Source: Sarocladium kiliense (taxonomy: Eukaryota; Ascomycota; Sordariomycetes; Hypocreales; Sarocladiaceae). Taken from it: a DNA stretch of 64,000 nucleotides. The notes beneath the pieces were generated by a model. It saw nothing but the letters and a program-made list of their open reading frames with translations, did no database searches and was not told the DNA's origin. The DNA lies in assembly GCA_030734395.1 (NCBI GenBank), contig JAUZTG010000048.1:2232001-2296000 (forward strand), given 5' to 3'. The stretch's first letter is position 1. The number at the start of each line of letters is the position of its first letter. Of this stretch, positions 1 to 12,300 are shown one piece after another. The translations under genes were made by a program, and so were the position numbers.

Positions 1-2816
1 ATCTTGACAGTAAACGTGTACTTATTCGGCTTTCGAGTTTTCTTCTTTGGTGATTCGAACTTTTCCATGATCTCAGCACACTGCTCAACGTTCATGCTCC
101 TCTCAAGCCTGTCAAGCTCCTGCATGGCATACTCGATATTATTGAGCTTTACAAAAGACTAGTTGTCGAGTCAGTAAGCAGTACTTCAAACAAAAGACAT
201 CCAGTCACTTACTTCGGGGTAGAAGTGGAACGGCTCAGGCTTCTCCTTCGTCATCCACGCATCCTTCGCATACTGCATCCACTTCTCCTGAGTCGTCATA
301 TTCTGAGCAGCCAACTCCTCAGCAGTTGGCCGATCCATTTCTTTCGTAAAGCGCTGCTCAACTGCCTCACAATACCTGCCAATGCCCTCGGAGAAAGAAC
401 CTGCAAGGGCTGTCATAAAACGGGCATAATGCTCATCATTGTCCCACTGAAGCTTGCAAATCTGGTCGACAGTCTGATTGAAGAGCATGAACATGTCGAT
501 AATGGACACACTGTGGCGTTGATCATCGCGTGGCACAAGATTCGGGTTGTCGCTGCGGACTTGGAACTGATCCTGCTTGAGCGCTGCGTCCACAAGATCC
601 ACCATTCTCGACGATGTTGCGTTGATCCATCGCCAAACAAAATCGATGAGGAGGCTCTCGATGTCGAATGCGAATGGCCGTTCAGGGAGGGACTCGCGAT
701 GAATGTTGCGGATTGCAACCAGCTCTCGGTAAAGGTCGAAACCATCCTCAATGTCGATCGCATCCTCCTGGGTTTGAGAATTTTGCATGATGGACTGTAT
801 GATGGCGTTTGCATCTTCCTCGAAGCTGGGGAACACTTCATGAACCAGAATGCTGAGAGGGTTCACTCCCATGATCTCTGGGGTGTTTTTGTAACGTTTG
901 CGAATCCTATCACACAGCTTTGTGACCGACTTTCCTAGTTTCACGACGTGCCCAAACTCCCAGTCCTCCTTATATGCTGGTATCTCCTTTTGCATGTACT
1001 GTCGATACACCTCAGCACCTTTCTGGGACAGTGTCTGAGACAACTGGTTGGCGAATTCGTCAATAGCGGCGGTGCTAGCCGAAAAGGTCGAATCACTATA
1101 AATATGATTCTCCAGGATGAACATAACTGCGCCGATGTTTGGCGGCTTGCTGTCGTAGCATTTGTCCAACAAATTGTAAAGCTCCCGGAGTAATGAATCG
1201 TGCAGAGCTGCCATAGTATGCTGATAAGCCGCGAAATCGTGTACAGTCCATTTGCTTGGGGGTATCTCTGTCAATGGTGTTGCCCAATTAGACATATGAG
1301 GTGGCTTCTTCATGTCAGGAAGAGGAGACTTGATAAAGTCGAAGACGGTATCGAGCTCTTCTGGAACTATCTCCTGGTCCATGAACTTCCGTGACGCGAC
1401 CTCCAGCAGGGCGATCAGCCGTGAGCTTTGTGGGACGCGCCATCTGACACAGAGCTCTGTCAACAAATCTAATGATTGCTTCGATAGCGGTTGATAGTCA
1501 AGCTCCGGATCGGCATGTATCTGGTCATAAGCCATCGCGTGCTGGGTGATGTACTTGAGGAATGCACGTGGATCTGCGGGAATGAAGGTATAAAGACTCT
1601 CATCCACAGTCCTGATGCTAGAGCTTTCGTTCAACGACAAGGCGTTGAGACCCAGGGAAGCGTCGAACCCAAATGAACCAATGGACTCATCATCACCATG
1701 CGCGAGAGCTCGGCCCAGTTCAGCGTAAGCTTGATCGTCAAACGTCGACTGAGGTCTGGAGGGAAGCGGCTTCTCCACCGGACCAGTCGAGGTCTTGGAC
1801 AGTTCCGGCTTCGCAATGAGGATGTCCATGAGCATCTGAGACAGATGGGGTGCCTCGGACTTCTTCCAGTCCTCGAAAGCGTCTTCAACATCAAAGTCAT
1901 GGCTGGTCAAAGTTCCTCCACTACCAGAGTTCAGGCGCAGTTGATAGGCTTTGAGATCTTTGAGAGCGGCTTTCTCTGTCCACACGTTCCGATGCTCATT
2001 GATCTCGCTCTGAACCTCGGAGAAGCTCATGCCAAAGATACTGGCTACGACCTGCACCATGGGCATATCCTTGACATCGTAGCTCAGTGGCACAACGACC
2101 TCGATCGTCTTACCGGCCCCATCAGCGCCACCCACCAGGTTCTGGTCGTTCGTCAGGAGCTTGCTCTCGAGGTTCTTGAGTCTCGAGAGGAGCTCGGGTC
2201 GGTCGCGCTCATGTCCAAGATCCCGCAAAATAGCAGCTGCCAGTCGAACAAACAGAGCAAGGTGACGATCTGGTAAGAGCTTCCAGGAGTCATCGTCGGG
2301 TCCGCACGCCTTCTGAGCAGCCTTGGTAGCCGAAGAGTAGAAGATCAGGACCAGAGGCTCGATCTTCCGTTCTTTGTCGATAGTCTTGATGAAGTTCTTA
2401 TCAGAGAACGCTGTATACGCCTCGGCAAAACTCCTCTTCACAGCCGCATCGTTGAAGCCTGGAAGCCGTTCGCCACCCCTCAAAACACCACCCAGTCTGT
2501 CCAGCAAGGGCGAAGCAAAGTTATGCGGCAGCTTCAGACTCGAGGTACTACCAGAGCCATATTCCTGAATAAGCTGTCCAACACTGGTGGAAGATCGAGC
2601 GGCGGGCTTCGGTGCGGTGACGTATTGCTTTCGTTTAGCTTTCGGTTGGAGCAGGTAGTGCAGGTAAGCAGCACGTAAGGCATGACTGCGAGCTTCCTCG
2701 TGCTCGACGGCGAAGTTGTACGATCTCGAGAAGTGGCGGGACCGTGACGCTTCTCGACCAGAGCTAGCCCTGATGCGACGACCAGGAGCCCAGGACTGTC
2801 GCGACGTCGAAGACAT
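1..2816 (-). CDS. ync13: Munc13-like C2/MUN-domain protein, partial (cut by left edge)
   Basis: Exons are complement(<1..158, 213..2816); the intron 159..212 has donor GTAAGT, a TTACTGAC branch region and acceptor CTAG, and the frame continues across it (…FHFYPE then SFVKLNNIEYAMQ…). At least 920 residues are present and the C-terminus is outside the window. The N-terminal ~120 residues are basic and Ser/Arg-rich. The long helical middle and C-terminal half fits the MUN/MHD1-MHD2 fold of fungal Munc13-related proteins. After the intron a Lys-rich linker runs into KYTFTVK, which looks like the first strand of a C2 domain. In this family (fission yeast Ync13) the protein acts at the plasma membrane in exocytosis and endocytosis and in cell-wall integrity during division. 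The start ATG at 2816 is the first in frame. Family assignment is by overall resemblance, so the symbol is tentative. Confidence 0.8.
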
Positions 2817-4020
2817 GGTGTGTCGTGTGCGTGTCGTTTGCGCTGATGCCCGTCAAGACGGGCGAGGGGTGAGGGCGGGGAGGTGGCCGTTTGGCGGTCA
2901 GGAGGAGGGGAGATGAGCCCCGAGCCCGCGTGTAACGGCCTAGACCATGCCTTTCGAAGCAGTGAGAGGAGCGCGCAAGGTCCGTGAAGGTTGAAGCTGT
3001 TAGAAAAGGAACGTTCAGGCTGGAGGTGAGGCGACGTGGTGGAAAACCGAACAGTCGGCTCGTGGGTTGATGTTGACCAGGGCGGGTGTTTTAGCGTTGG
3101 GCGCGGGAGCGAGTCCAAGGGAGAAACGCTGGACTCTTAGTACCAATTAGCAGCAGTAAATGGGGCAGTGAGTGGCAGTGGCTTCGTTAGCGGTGCATCA
3201 ACGTCATCAGCGCGACTGGGGTCTGTGCCCCAGGGGATCGAGGACTGTGAAACAACTGCCGAGAGCCAATGGCGCATGCAGATGGCGCCAGCGGCTCTGC
3301 CAGATCAGACAGCAGGATGGGAGAAGGCTGGAAGGTGTTTCGTCCTTTATTCGTCCATTCAATGACTCTTGAACAGTAGTTAAAACCGGACCAAATAATC
3401 AGCAGGAATACGATCAAATTCCAGTCCTCAGACCCCTGACTGTCGACGGGTCTATCTTTGGCATAGAGCGGGGTTGACGATGCCCCTGTCTACTCGTACC
3501 TGAGCCCTACAGTTCAAGTGAGGCTCCCAAGCCAGCAAAGCATCTATGGTCGTTGCTTCGATGTCCTGACCACTGTTGTATTTCATCTCATTGCTGTTGT
3601 TCTGACAGTTTTCAATTCCCACATCTAGCTCCAACCCATCAGTCTAATCTGAGTTGGGCAGATGAATATCGGAGGTCTAGAAGCTAATGACGCACCGCTG
3701 CATTCCATCTCGTATAAGTTCCACAATGCATGCCTTGAATTAATCGAATGCCATCTTGAGACTCGAAGAGAAGGTGGGAGGTCTTTTTAGAGACCTTCAG
3801 TCACGAGGAAACGCACAAATCACCTCTCACAATCACCTCTCCCAAACACCCGCAGAGATGTTCGAGAGCTCCAATAACCTCGCAGCCTTGGCCCATCTCT
3901 GATCTACAACCAATACATATCCATTCATGCATGCAAGTCTAGGTGTTCGCTGTGACCTAGGGTATCATCAAACCATCCCAACATCTTTCTGTTCGTATCC
4001 CAAAGCCTCGCCCATGCTCT
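2817..4020. other. Intergenic region: promoter of the Munc13-like gene and 3' flank of the EF-hand gene
   Basis: About 1.2 kb upstream of the Munc13-like start and downstream of the EF-hand stop. Only short open frames occur, and they overlap each other on both strands without protein-like composition. I see no gene here. Confidence 0.6.
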
Positions 4021-5167
4021 CTACTTCAGTTGCTTCAGGATCTCGCTCAAGAAATCCTCAAAGCTCAGTGTGATATAACCATCCCTATCATCATCATACC
4101 TGTGGCGCAAACTGTGTCAGCAAAATCGGCCAAACTAGAAGAAATCATAGAAATCGCGGGGTCACAAACTTCTTAAACACATCCGTCATGCGCTTCAACG
4201 AAATACAAGCTTGGACAAACAGATCAAAGCTCATCACCCCCTCCCCACGCTTATCATACGTCCTGAATAGTAGTTCCACAAAAGGGGCGCTCAGACGGTA
4301 CCGGAACGCAATGAGCGCGTCAGTAAACTCGGAGAGGCTGATGTTGCCGCTGCGGTCAACATCGAAGCGGTCGAATAGGGTCCGCCAAGAGGCAAGGAAT
4401 GACCACAGGCCACAGAATTCGTCGAACCCAATGGTGCCGCTACGGTCCGCGTCAAACATGCGGATCATCATACGCACGGTCTGGGGGTCGAAAGAGGTCC
4501 AGTCACCGTTGACGAGAGCCGCAGAGAGCTCCTTTTCGGAGAGCTGACCGGTACCTATTGGAAAAATAAACCCGTCAGCCATGTTCTGCCCCCACGTCTC
4601 TGTAATGTGGCGCTCTGATATACGGGAATGCTTCAGAGATGAGTTCACGCACCAGCTTTATCGACGGCCCTGAAGAGAGGCAGCAGGGTAGGATCCGAGC
4701 CATTTCCTTCCGGACCGGGTGTCGGCGGTGGTCTCGACTGTGCCGGAGGACGAGTCTGTTGGGGTGGCGGTCGGTGACTGGTCTGGTGTGGCGGCGGCGA
4801 GGCATGAGGACTGTGCCCGCCTCCAACCGTCGGACGAACAGAAGGCGGTGCCGGCGCGGGCTTGTCGTATCGCGAGTGTTGTGGAGGGGTGCTAGTGCTG
4901 TGCGAAGGGGCTGCGCCGGGACTCTGTTCCAAATGGTACGCCTAGGTCAGCTTTCCAGTCTACTAAGGCCATCGTAGGGATGAGACTGGGCGTGGGAGGA
5001 GCTTCGAGGTGGGAGGGCAGGAGTCGTACTTTTTGATCTGGCTCAGCGAATCTACCAACGCATTCGTGTCAGTACGCGCCTTCAGAGTACGAGTGTAGCC
5101 ATGACAGCTAGGAGCACAAGACAGACCTTGGAAGAGCATCCGGATCGTAATTTCTGTTGTAAGCCAT
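4021..5167 (-). CDS. PEF1: Penta-EF-hand (PEF/ALG-2-like) calcium-binding protein
   Basis: Five exons: complement(4021..4099, 4170..4554, 4653..4941, 5030..5051, 5127..5167), giving 271 aa. All four junctions keep frame; the last donor is GTTTGT, which joins the frame to YDDDRDGYITLSFEDF. Residues ~22-110 are Pro/Gln/His/Ser-rich and low-complexity, as in fungal Pef1. The EF-hand array follows: a degenerate first hand near 119-135, canonical loops at D152-E163 (DADRSGTIGFDE) and D182-E193 (DVDRSGNISLSE), a non-canonical fourth (DKRGEG), and a fifth lacking the acidic position 12. This is the usual PEF pattern, with the last hand serving dimerisation. Yeast Pef1 is a cytosolic Ca/Zn-binding protein linked to polar growth and cation tolerance. 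The gene is transcribed away from ChaC, with 1.4 kb between the two start codons. Confidence 0.92.
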
Positions 5168-6602
5168 GATGGGCAGAGAGATCAGACGCTGTCTGCTGGC
5201 AGCGCGCTATGCTGGAGAGAGTGGAAGTTGTTGAGTGAGAAAGGAGAGAAGGGTTCTTGGTTGCAGCTCAGTGAAGAGGTGTACTTTGCGGTTAGGCCGG
5301 CAACAGAAGATACTAGCCGCAGCAATTGGGTATCAGGGGATGGAGGGATGGATGGAGTAAGGGTGCAATTATTGGCAGAGTCGCAGATGAAGAGGGATTT
5401 GAGTGGACAAGCTTGGAGCTGGGCTTGGGCTGGGCTGAGGAGCAGGAGTGGGAGAGAAAGGTGGAGGAGGGGTAACAGAGCGACAGGGCCCTGCTCCAAG
5501 GACAGGGCAGTGGCTCACAGCTCGGCGGGGCAGTGTCTCGATGCCAGTCAGTGCATTTAACAGGGGCAGCCTTCAGCCCCGTCACAAGTCACAAACGCAT
5601 GGACGGCAAGGCTGTCATCAAATGGAAACGGTAGAAGTACACAGAGAGTGATGTCAGCATGGTCTATGTCAATCGCAACTGCATCGCCCCGAGCCGAATC
5701 AACCGTCCATGCATGGTAAACCCGGCCAGCTGCAGCATCGATCAGCAAGTACGAATTGCGGCTATGTCGACAATCATGTGCATGCACTGACCTGAGCTGA
5801 GCTTTCCGAATCCCGAGAGATGGAGCCCTTGATGGATTTCAAGGTGTCATACAGCAGTGCGTGCTGAATCTGGTCCTGACTCGTGGTGCATGTAAGCTTC
5901 CATAGCATCCGATTCTCTAGGTTGTCCTGGTCCCGTTACGGGGACGAGCTGTCTCCGGTTTGATCGTCGCCCAGGCCGTTTGGTGTATTTCTTTTTATGG
6001 CTGTGCAGAAACCTGGCGAATACAATCAGAGATGCTGTAATCATCAATGGCTGGTGGTTGATCTGTTCAATTGCCATCCAGCGACACCTCCGAATACCCT
6101 CTCGGTATACAAACCAAGATGCTATAGCACATTTGGCAACCGCCAGATCACGCCCTGCCCAACCTCGCATCAGCGCCCAGCCCGTCATCGGCCTTGACAA
6201 TCACGACTAACCCCAAATCCAAACATAGACCATGTCATCGATCTTCACCCCTTCCCGCGCCTTTTCTGTCATTCTCTCCTCCCCACTGACCCGCCACCCC
6301 TCCTTCCTCCTGGCTCCTCCGTCACCACAGCTCAAAAAAGGAACCGGCACCACCACCAAAAAAGTCTAAAGAGCCCTGGACTCCAGTCATCTCATCTCTA
6401 TGCAACCCCTTCCTAATTTCTAATCCGCCTTCGATCCTCCTATTTCTCTTTGTCTCAGCCTTTCCTCGCCCAAAACTACAATTATTCCTCAGCCTTGTCC
6501 TCCCACTCAGCCTCCCGCCTCGACACACACCGTCTTCCTCCCACCCCTCTTTTCCCTCTCTCTCGGCCCGCGTGCCAAGACTCTCGAGTCTCGTCCCTCA
6601 AG
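5168..6602. promoter_or_regulatory. Shared upstream region of the EF-hand (-) and ChaC (+) genes
   Basis: The two genes diverge from this 1.4 kb. The ChaC-proximal part (about 6230-6600) is strongly pyrimidine-rich on the + strand (CT blocks, CCTCCT, CCACCCC), typical of filamentous-fungal core promoters and 5'UTRs. I see no supported coding sequence; the open frames at 5182-5787 and 5847-6210 overlap on both strands. Confidence 0.5.
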
Positions 6603-7609
6603 ATGGGTGACGCGTCACCTTCGGACTCAGATTTCTGGCTTTACGGCTATGGGTACGTGGTGCAATTCTCTTCTCTACTTCCCCTGACTCCCTTCTCGTA
6701 GGCTTTGCCTGCTCAGCCCTATCCCCCACTATCTTAAGCTTTCGTTGCAAAAACTCTATTGGGTACTCTTTCACTTACATCATCTTCTCTCTTTGTCTTA
6801 TAGGAGCCTCATCTGGAAACCCCCTCCGCATTTCGGTACTTACACGCCGGCTTTAGCCACCCCCTCTGACCTCTGATCTTTCCCCTTTGGTTCCTCGCGG
6901 CCCCTGCCACTTGCTGTCCTCGTTTCCTCTTGGACCCTAAAGGACAAACCGATTTACGGACCTCTTCTTCCTCATCAACCATGTACTGACATTTTCGGCT
7001 CTTCGCTGGCTCCCTTGTCTAGATAGAAGAGTTCCCGGTTATGTCTGTGGCTATGTTCGTCGGTTCTGGCAAGCCAGTGAAGACCATCGCGGCACTCCCG
7101 AGGCCCCCGGCCGAGTCGTTACCCTGATCGAGCGTTCCTACTGGTCGTCCCTCGTTGACTCCCATGATGTTGCTCCAGACCGAGTCTGGGGCGTCGCCTA
7201 CCGCATCATCCCCGAAAAGGTCGCAGAAGTGAAACGCTACCTTGACATCCGCGAAATCAATGGCTACTCGATTCATTATACGCCATTCCATCCTGCCGAC
7301 GAGACCTCCGCTACGATACCAAACACCCTCGTGTACATCGGTACCCCAGACAACGAGCAATTCGTTGGTCCACAGGATCCCCAGATCCTTGCCGAGCATA
7401 TCCTCCGTAGCGAGGGGCCCTCTGGGCCGAACAAGGACTATCTGCTCAACCTTGATGTAGCCCTCAAGGAGTTGACTCCTGGTGGGGATGATCACATCGC
7501 TGATCTAGCAGACCGTGTTAGGGCCCTTGAAGCTGCTGCCTTCGAGGTACCCCAAGCCAGTCACGAAACGAGCGAGACGAGAGACACGATCCTATGTGAG
7601 GAGCAATGA
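6603..7609 (+). CDS. GCG1: ChaC-like gamma-glutamylcyclotransferase (glutathione-specific)
   Basis: Three exons: join(6603..6652, 6804..6835, 7023..7609), 222 aa. The 32-nt middle exon is too short to stand out by itself, but the joined frame restores the family signature YGYGSLIW (residues 14-21). ChaC enzymes cleave glutathione to 5-oxoproline and Cys-Gly in the cytosol. The nucleotide/substrate loop (YGYGSL), the PGRVVTL strand, the WGVAYRI strand and the REINGY segment with the likely catalytic Glu105 are all present. The family's length is about 180-240 aa, so this is full length. The C-terminal ~20 residues are Glu/Thr-rich and variable. The start codon lies inside a 14-bp palindrome (6606-6619). 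The gene converges on the downstream RRM gene. Confidence 0.93.
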
Positions 7610-8184
7610 CATGGTGGTTCTTCACGCAGCGAGGAGGAAATATGCTTCATGGGTCAGGGGCTTCTCATTTTCATCTGGAAGGCTCCTGCGTTTCCACGAG
7701 GCCGTCCCAAGCGCACCTCTGTACCCTGCCAAACCTCCGTCCCTCAATAATTTTAGGCCACAAAAGCAACCATCGGTACGCACTTCTGTCCTGCCTCCTT
7801 AGACAGCTAGTGTAGACCAATCGCTTTTCTCAATTTCCCAACCTGCAGATGCGCGAAAGCTGTCTGCCACCTCTCGACCCAAAGTATTGACCAAGAAAGA
7901 AACGGTCACCTATCGTCCGCAAGTGACGGCTACTGACCGAAATAGAAAAGACCAAGAGAAAAACAATTTCCTGCTCACCATATCCGGGCGAGCACCACCG
8001 GTCAGCGTGACGGAACTTGGCAGCCTTGTACTCCATGCTGCCATGCCTCCGATGTCGAACCTTGATCGAAAGAACCCTTATCTCAACTACGTCGTCGAGA
8101 GTCTAACCGGCCGTTATTCAACGAGAAAACGAGGCGAACGAAATCGAACTGTTGGCGGCATTTGCCAAGGAGACTGCAGGTGCT
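7610..8184. other. Convergent intergenic region
   Basis: About 575 nt between the ChaC stop and the RRM-protein stop. It should hold the two 3'UTRs. I see no additional gene. Confidence 0.5.
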
Positions 8185-9307
8185 CTAGTAGCCTCTTCCG
8201 GCTTGGGGAGGCATAGGCGGCGCCTGCTGGAACTGTTGTGGAGGGGGCTGCTGTCCAGGCTGCTGCTGAGATGGGTCTGCGTAGCCGTACTGTGGCTGCA
8301 TGTATCCTGGAACGCTGTCAGTCCACCCCGCGTCCGGATACGCAGGCGCAAAGTATCCCGTACCCTGTGGGGGAGTGCCATAGCCCTGTTGAGGCTGAGG
8401 CTGCTGTGGGTATCCACGGCCGCCGTACGGCATCTGACCATACATGTTGGGCGGAGCAGGCATGAAGCCAGGCTGGCCACCATAGGCCATGGGAGGAGCA
8501 CCATATCCTCCGCGACCTCCAAAGCCGCCACCGCCGCCTCGACCGAAACCGCCACCGCGCGGACCGGTATCCGAGGCCTTATCAACGCGAATCTGTCGGC
8601 CGTCGAACCTGCAAGTGCACACGTCAGCACATGAATATCATCGGCTGCGTTTGCCGACGAGAGAAGTGTCCCTTCGGAGGGCTGCAATCCAGGCTACGTA
8701 CTCGACATTGTTCATAGCTGCGATGGCCTTTTGGGCATCCTCTTCCTGGGTGTAGCGCACGAAGCCGAAGCCACGGCTGCGACCAGTGTCGCGATCCTTG
8801 ACGACGACCTAGATGCATTCAAGGTCAGCTCAGATGGACGAAGGCACATGATCGGTAGCGTGCAAACGCGGATGCTGTTGTGGTACTGCATTGACGAGCA
8901 CAAGGGTCCTTGTAATCATTTGCGAGCATCGTGTGCGCGACTGCGGAGGCCAAGGGGACTTCTGCCATAAGAAGCAATTGATCAAGTGATCAATGACAGC
9001 AAGGGAGTGCGACCGTCATCAAGGTTGGAGATGTTCGAAGATACAATTCGAGGACTAGGACGTACAGCTTCTTCAACGACACCAAACTCCTCGAACTTCT
9101 GGCGCAAGGTGCCTTCCTCAGTGTGCCAGGCAAGGCCACTATTTTTCTCGAGTTAGCGGAAAAGCTTGGCCCGCCAGGGGAGGCATATTGGCCGTCTGGG
9201 CGGCGGGGTGAGGGGGAAGCACATGGCTTCCTGGGCGTGCGGCAAGGGCAAGGGGTGGTGGTGCCAGAGGGGGTGTGGAAAGCTTACCCGATGAAAAGCT
9301 TCGACAT
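8185..9307 (-). CDS. Glycine-rich RRM RNA-binding protein
   Basis: Four exons: complement(8185..8608, 8702..8808, 9066..9138, 9288..9307), 207 aa. Introns of 93, 257 and 149 nt are long for this window. The 20-nt first exon encodes MSKLFIG. The single RRM spans about residues 3-80, with RNP2 LFIGGL (4-9) and RNP1 RGFGFVRY (44-51). It is followed by an RG/GGF-rich patch (PRGGGFGRGGGGGFGGRGG) and a Pro/Gln/Tyr-rich low-complexity tail. This architecture (one N-terminal RRM plus a Gly-rich tail) matches plant GRP, animal CIRBP and fungal glycine-rich RNA-binding proteins, which bind RNA in nucleus or cytoplasm, are often stress-induced, and can condense through the tail. The exact mRNA targets cannot be told from sequence. 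A 4.2 kb gene-free upstream region may carry its promoter and leader. Confidence 0.93.
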
Positions 9308-12300
9308 GATGTAGGTAAGGTAGGGACCGGAACCGTTGAGCGAACAAATACGCGAATGGGCGGAGCAAGAACTGCTGCGGCTGCTTCACCACGAACTGGG
9401 GATGATGCGAGATGTAGAAGCTGTTGAAGGAAAGAAGAGAAGAAAGAATCAGCTTGAGGATCCGGCAAGTGCTGGAGGAGGTGGGCTGTGCAAAAAAGAG
9501 GTGACCAGGGGCGGGAAACAATGTCTCGGGGAGCAGCTTGGGGGTGAGGAGAAGCTTCAGTGAAGACGAAGGTTAAGCAAGGTGAAGCAAAAAAGGCAGG
9601 CAATGGCCACGAACCAAACACGGGAAATCGGTCCAAGTCAAGAAGTCGAAAGCAGCCGGACGCGCACTCGAGCAAAGGAAGAAAGGTTGAATGAACCGAG
9701 AAGAAGGAGAAGGGAAGAAAGATGGGGGAGGGGAAGAATGGCCGAGGGGGAAGCAGAAGAGGGTGACGAAGTGCTGGTGACGAGGGGAGAGGGAGAGAAA
9801 TGACCTCGTCTGGTAGCCAGATTGCACTCAACAGGCACCGGTGTATGGGATGCAGAGCTGTGCAGTGTAGTGCAGCGCAGCGCAGCACAGTGCAGCACAA
9901 GGCGGTAGTACTGGACTAGCAATGCAATCCCCGATTCAACCCAAATTCGTGGGCCGGCAAGGCAAGGAATGACGAGCCAGAAGACACAGAGGCAAAGGGA
10001 AAGCCAAAGCAGGGAAACCTGGCAGCTAACACACCAGCTAGACAGAGGCAGAGAGGGTACGAAGCTGCCAGGTACCTCAACTTGAGGTACTACAAGATGA
10101 AGCCAATAACGGGAGGTGGAGGGGGACGAGCTTCTGGCTGGCAATGTTGGCGGCAAAAAGAGTACCAGCCATAGTAGTGCAGCGATGGTGGTGCGGGTTT
10201 GGCGCATGCAGTGCATCAACCTTGAATAACGGCTGGCCCTCACTGTACTGCACTGGCAGCACACAGGTGCCAACAGCTGCACCATCAGCTGACATGGGAT
10301 TCAGGAGCTAGCTTTGCACTGCTTCACACAAAGGGGTTTGTGTTGTCACTGCCGTGCTGAGAAATTTCTCAGAATCTTCAGCAACGACAAGCTGAGACTG
10401 AGGCCTGATCCCCAGAGCGCAACAATCAAACGCAAGCGCACTGGCACGATGGGTTTGCTGGCTGGCTGGCTGCCTCCCCGCCCTGAGTCGCATCCGCCTT
10501 TCCGCACCGCATCCACAAGAACCACCACCACCAACCTAATCCACCATCCACCCACGTCCACCTTCATCCTCCCCAACTCCCTAGTTGGGGCCACTGCCAC
10601 CTCCTTTGTCGCCCTTCTAATACAAGCTACTAGCTTGTATGCAGCGTGGCAGACCAAGCCTGTACCACTCACCCCTTGCCCATGGGAATGCAAGCCCAAT
10701 GGCTCCAACGCGGGTCCTAGAGAAAACGCACCCCCCATCTATCCAATCCGCTTGCGCTACCAAGCCAGCACGTTGATGGTGCTCTGCTTCCTGGCCACGA
10801 ATGCCCAGCACCATATGTCGTCACTGCTCATCTCTTTTCAGGTGAAGCCACTGGGCTACCTATTGCTCAACAAAAGTGGTTGCGCAGCATAGAATGCCCA
10901 ATCAACTACTCGAGGGCTTGCACGGTACAAAGAGAAAGAAAAATGGACTGACCTACTCCGATCTGCCAATAATGGCTCGCTTCTTGTGCCGAGATGGAAC
11001 CGCCAAGGACGTTGGACAGATCACTGCTTGGCCAATTCGATTTGCTCGCCAAAGTTGGAAAAATTCGAATCCTCTTCGTGCAGTGAGTATAGCCTTCACT
11101 TTCCCTCAATTCGAGGAACGAAGGTTCTAGGGGTTGATCGATGAAACGAAGCGATAGGAAACGATCAAAGAAGACTCGGGAAAGGCGCAACGGTCCAAGT
11201 GTGTACTGTAAAGAGCTTTGTCGCGTGAGCATCCAAAAGCCTCCCTTCCCGAAACCTGCCAGAGACTTTCTGTTCTTATATGTTACCAGGAAGTCTGAAC
11301 AGTTACCGTTTCTCAAAAAGCAGTGAGTCTTCCACGTATCCTACTTGAGATCGAGCTCCGTTTGTGTTTATTTTTGGCTCGAAACGTGATGACCCTGTTC
11401 TTGTTTCGACAGCCTTGAGACGTTCAAACACTTGTCAAACGCTTTCGTCTCTCCAATATGGCGGATCTACATCTGGTACACCAGTTCCGTTGGTTGTTTC
11501 GTAACTTTCGGTGGTATGCTCTCAACTACACATTCTACTCCAAGTCTCCAGGATTTCATTGTTCGTTATCCCACCGGAAGTTCTTCACGGATGGCCGTTG
11601 TGGCGCAACGTTGGCCGTGTTGTTGCCAAGAGAGAGAGAGACGAGACGACTGCTCTCGTCAGCGTAGTGAGGACCTCCAGTCTCCTTGGGGCTCCAAGGG
11701 TCTCAGATTCAAGCTTTGTGGTTGTTCTTGGCTACTCGTGCGCCGCGATAAGGAGCATATGCGCGTAGTATGGAGACTGAAACTCCACCGTCCCACTCTA
11801 AAGGTACAGGCACTTGAGGTACCTCCGCCAGCCAGGATCGAGCAATAAATTGGGCGTCGACAAACGTCACGTCGTTCTGTGCCGTTGCAAGCCCATTTCG
11901 GTGTCCAGTCTGGAATCTTGTCTGTCGCAAGGGGGGGTGTGGGTGGACACGATGGACGACGGGCTTCTCGGAACGAAACCATATTCGCTCTGGTCTTTCC
12001 CCAGTTGGTATAGAGGCAGTGGCTGTGCAAACGGCCACCACCCACGTCCGACGTCAATTCAGATGCTGGTCGCCGTCATCCCGTTTTCTGGAGGTGAAGC
12101 GAACCGGGGTTTGGGTGCCACTGACTTCTTGAAGCAAAATTGTGAAACGAGAGATGAAGTTGCTTTCTCAGATCCGTCCGGTGAGATCGGTCCAGACGCT
12201 CGCGTTTCTAGCCGGAAACCATCATATATGTCCACTCGGGGCAAAATGACAGACTGAACCTCCAGGCAATGAAGCCCACGGCTTCGATCAATGGGACAAA

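Noticed and set aside
1698..2276. 192-codon + strand open frame inside the Munc13-like gene
   Set aside because: It lies antisense to a long, well-supported coding exon, and its composition is what antisense of coding DNA gives.
10314..10892. 192-codon + strand open frame in the region upstream of the RRM gene
   Set aside because: It overlaps several opposite-strand frames, spans two palindromes, and shows no domain or codon bias.
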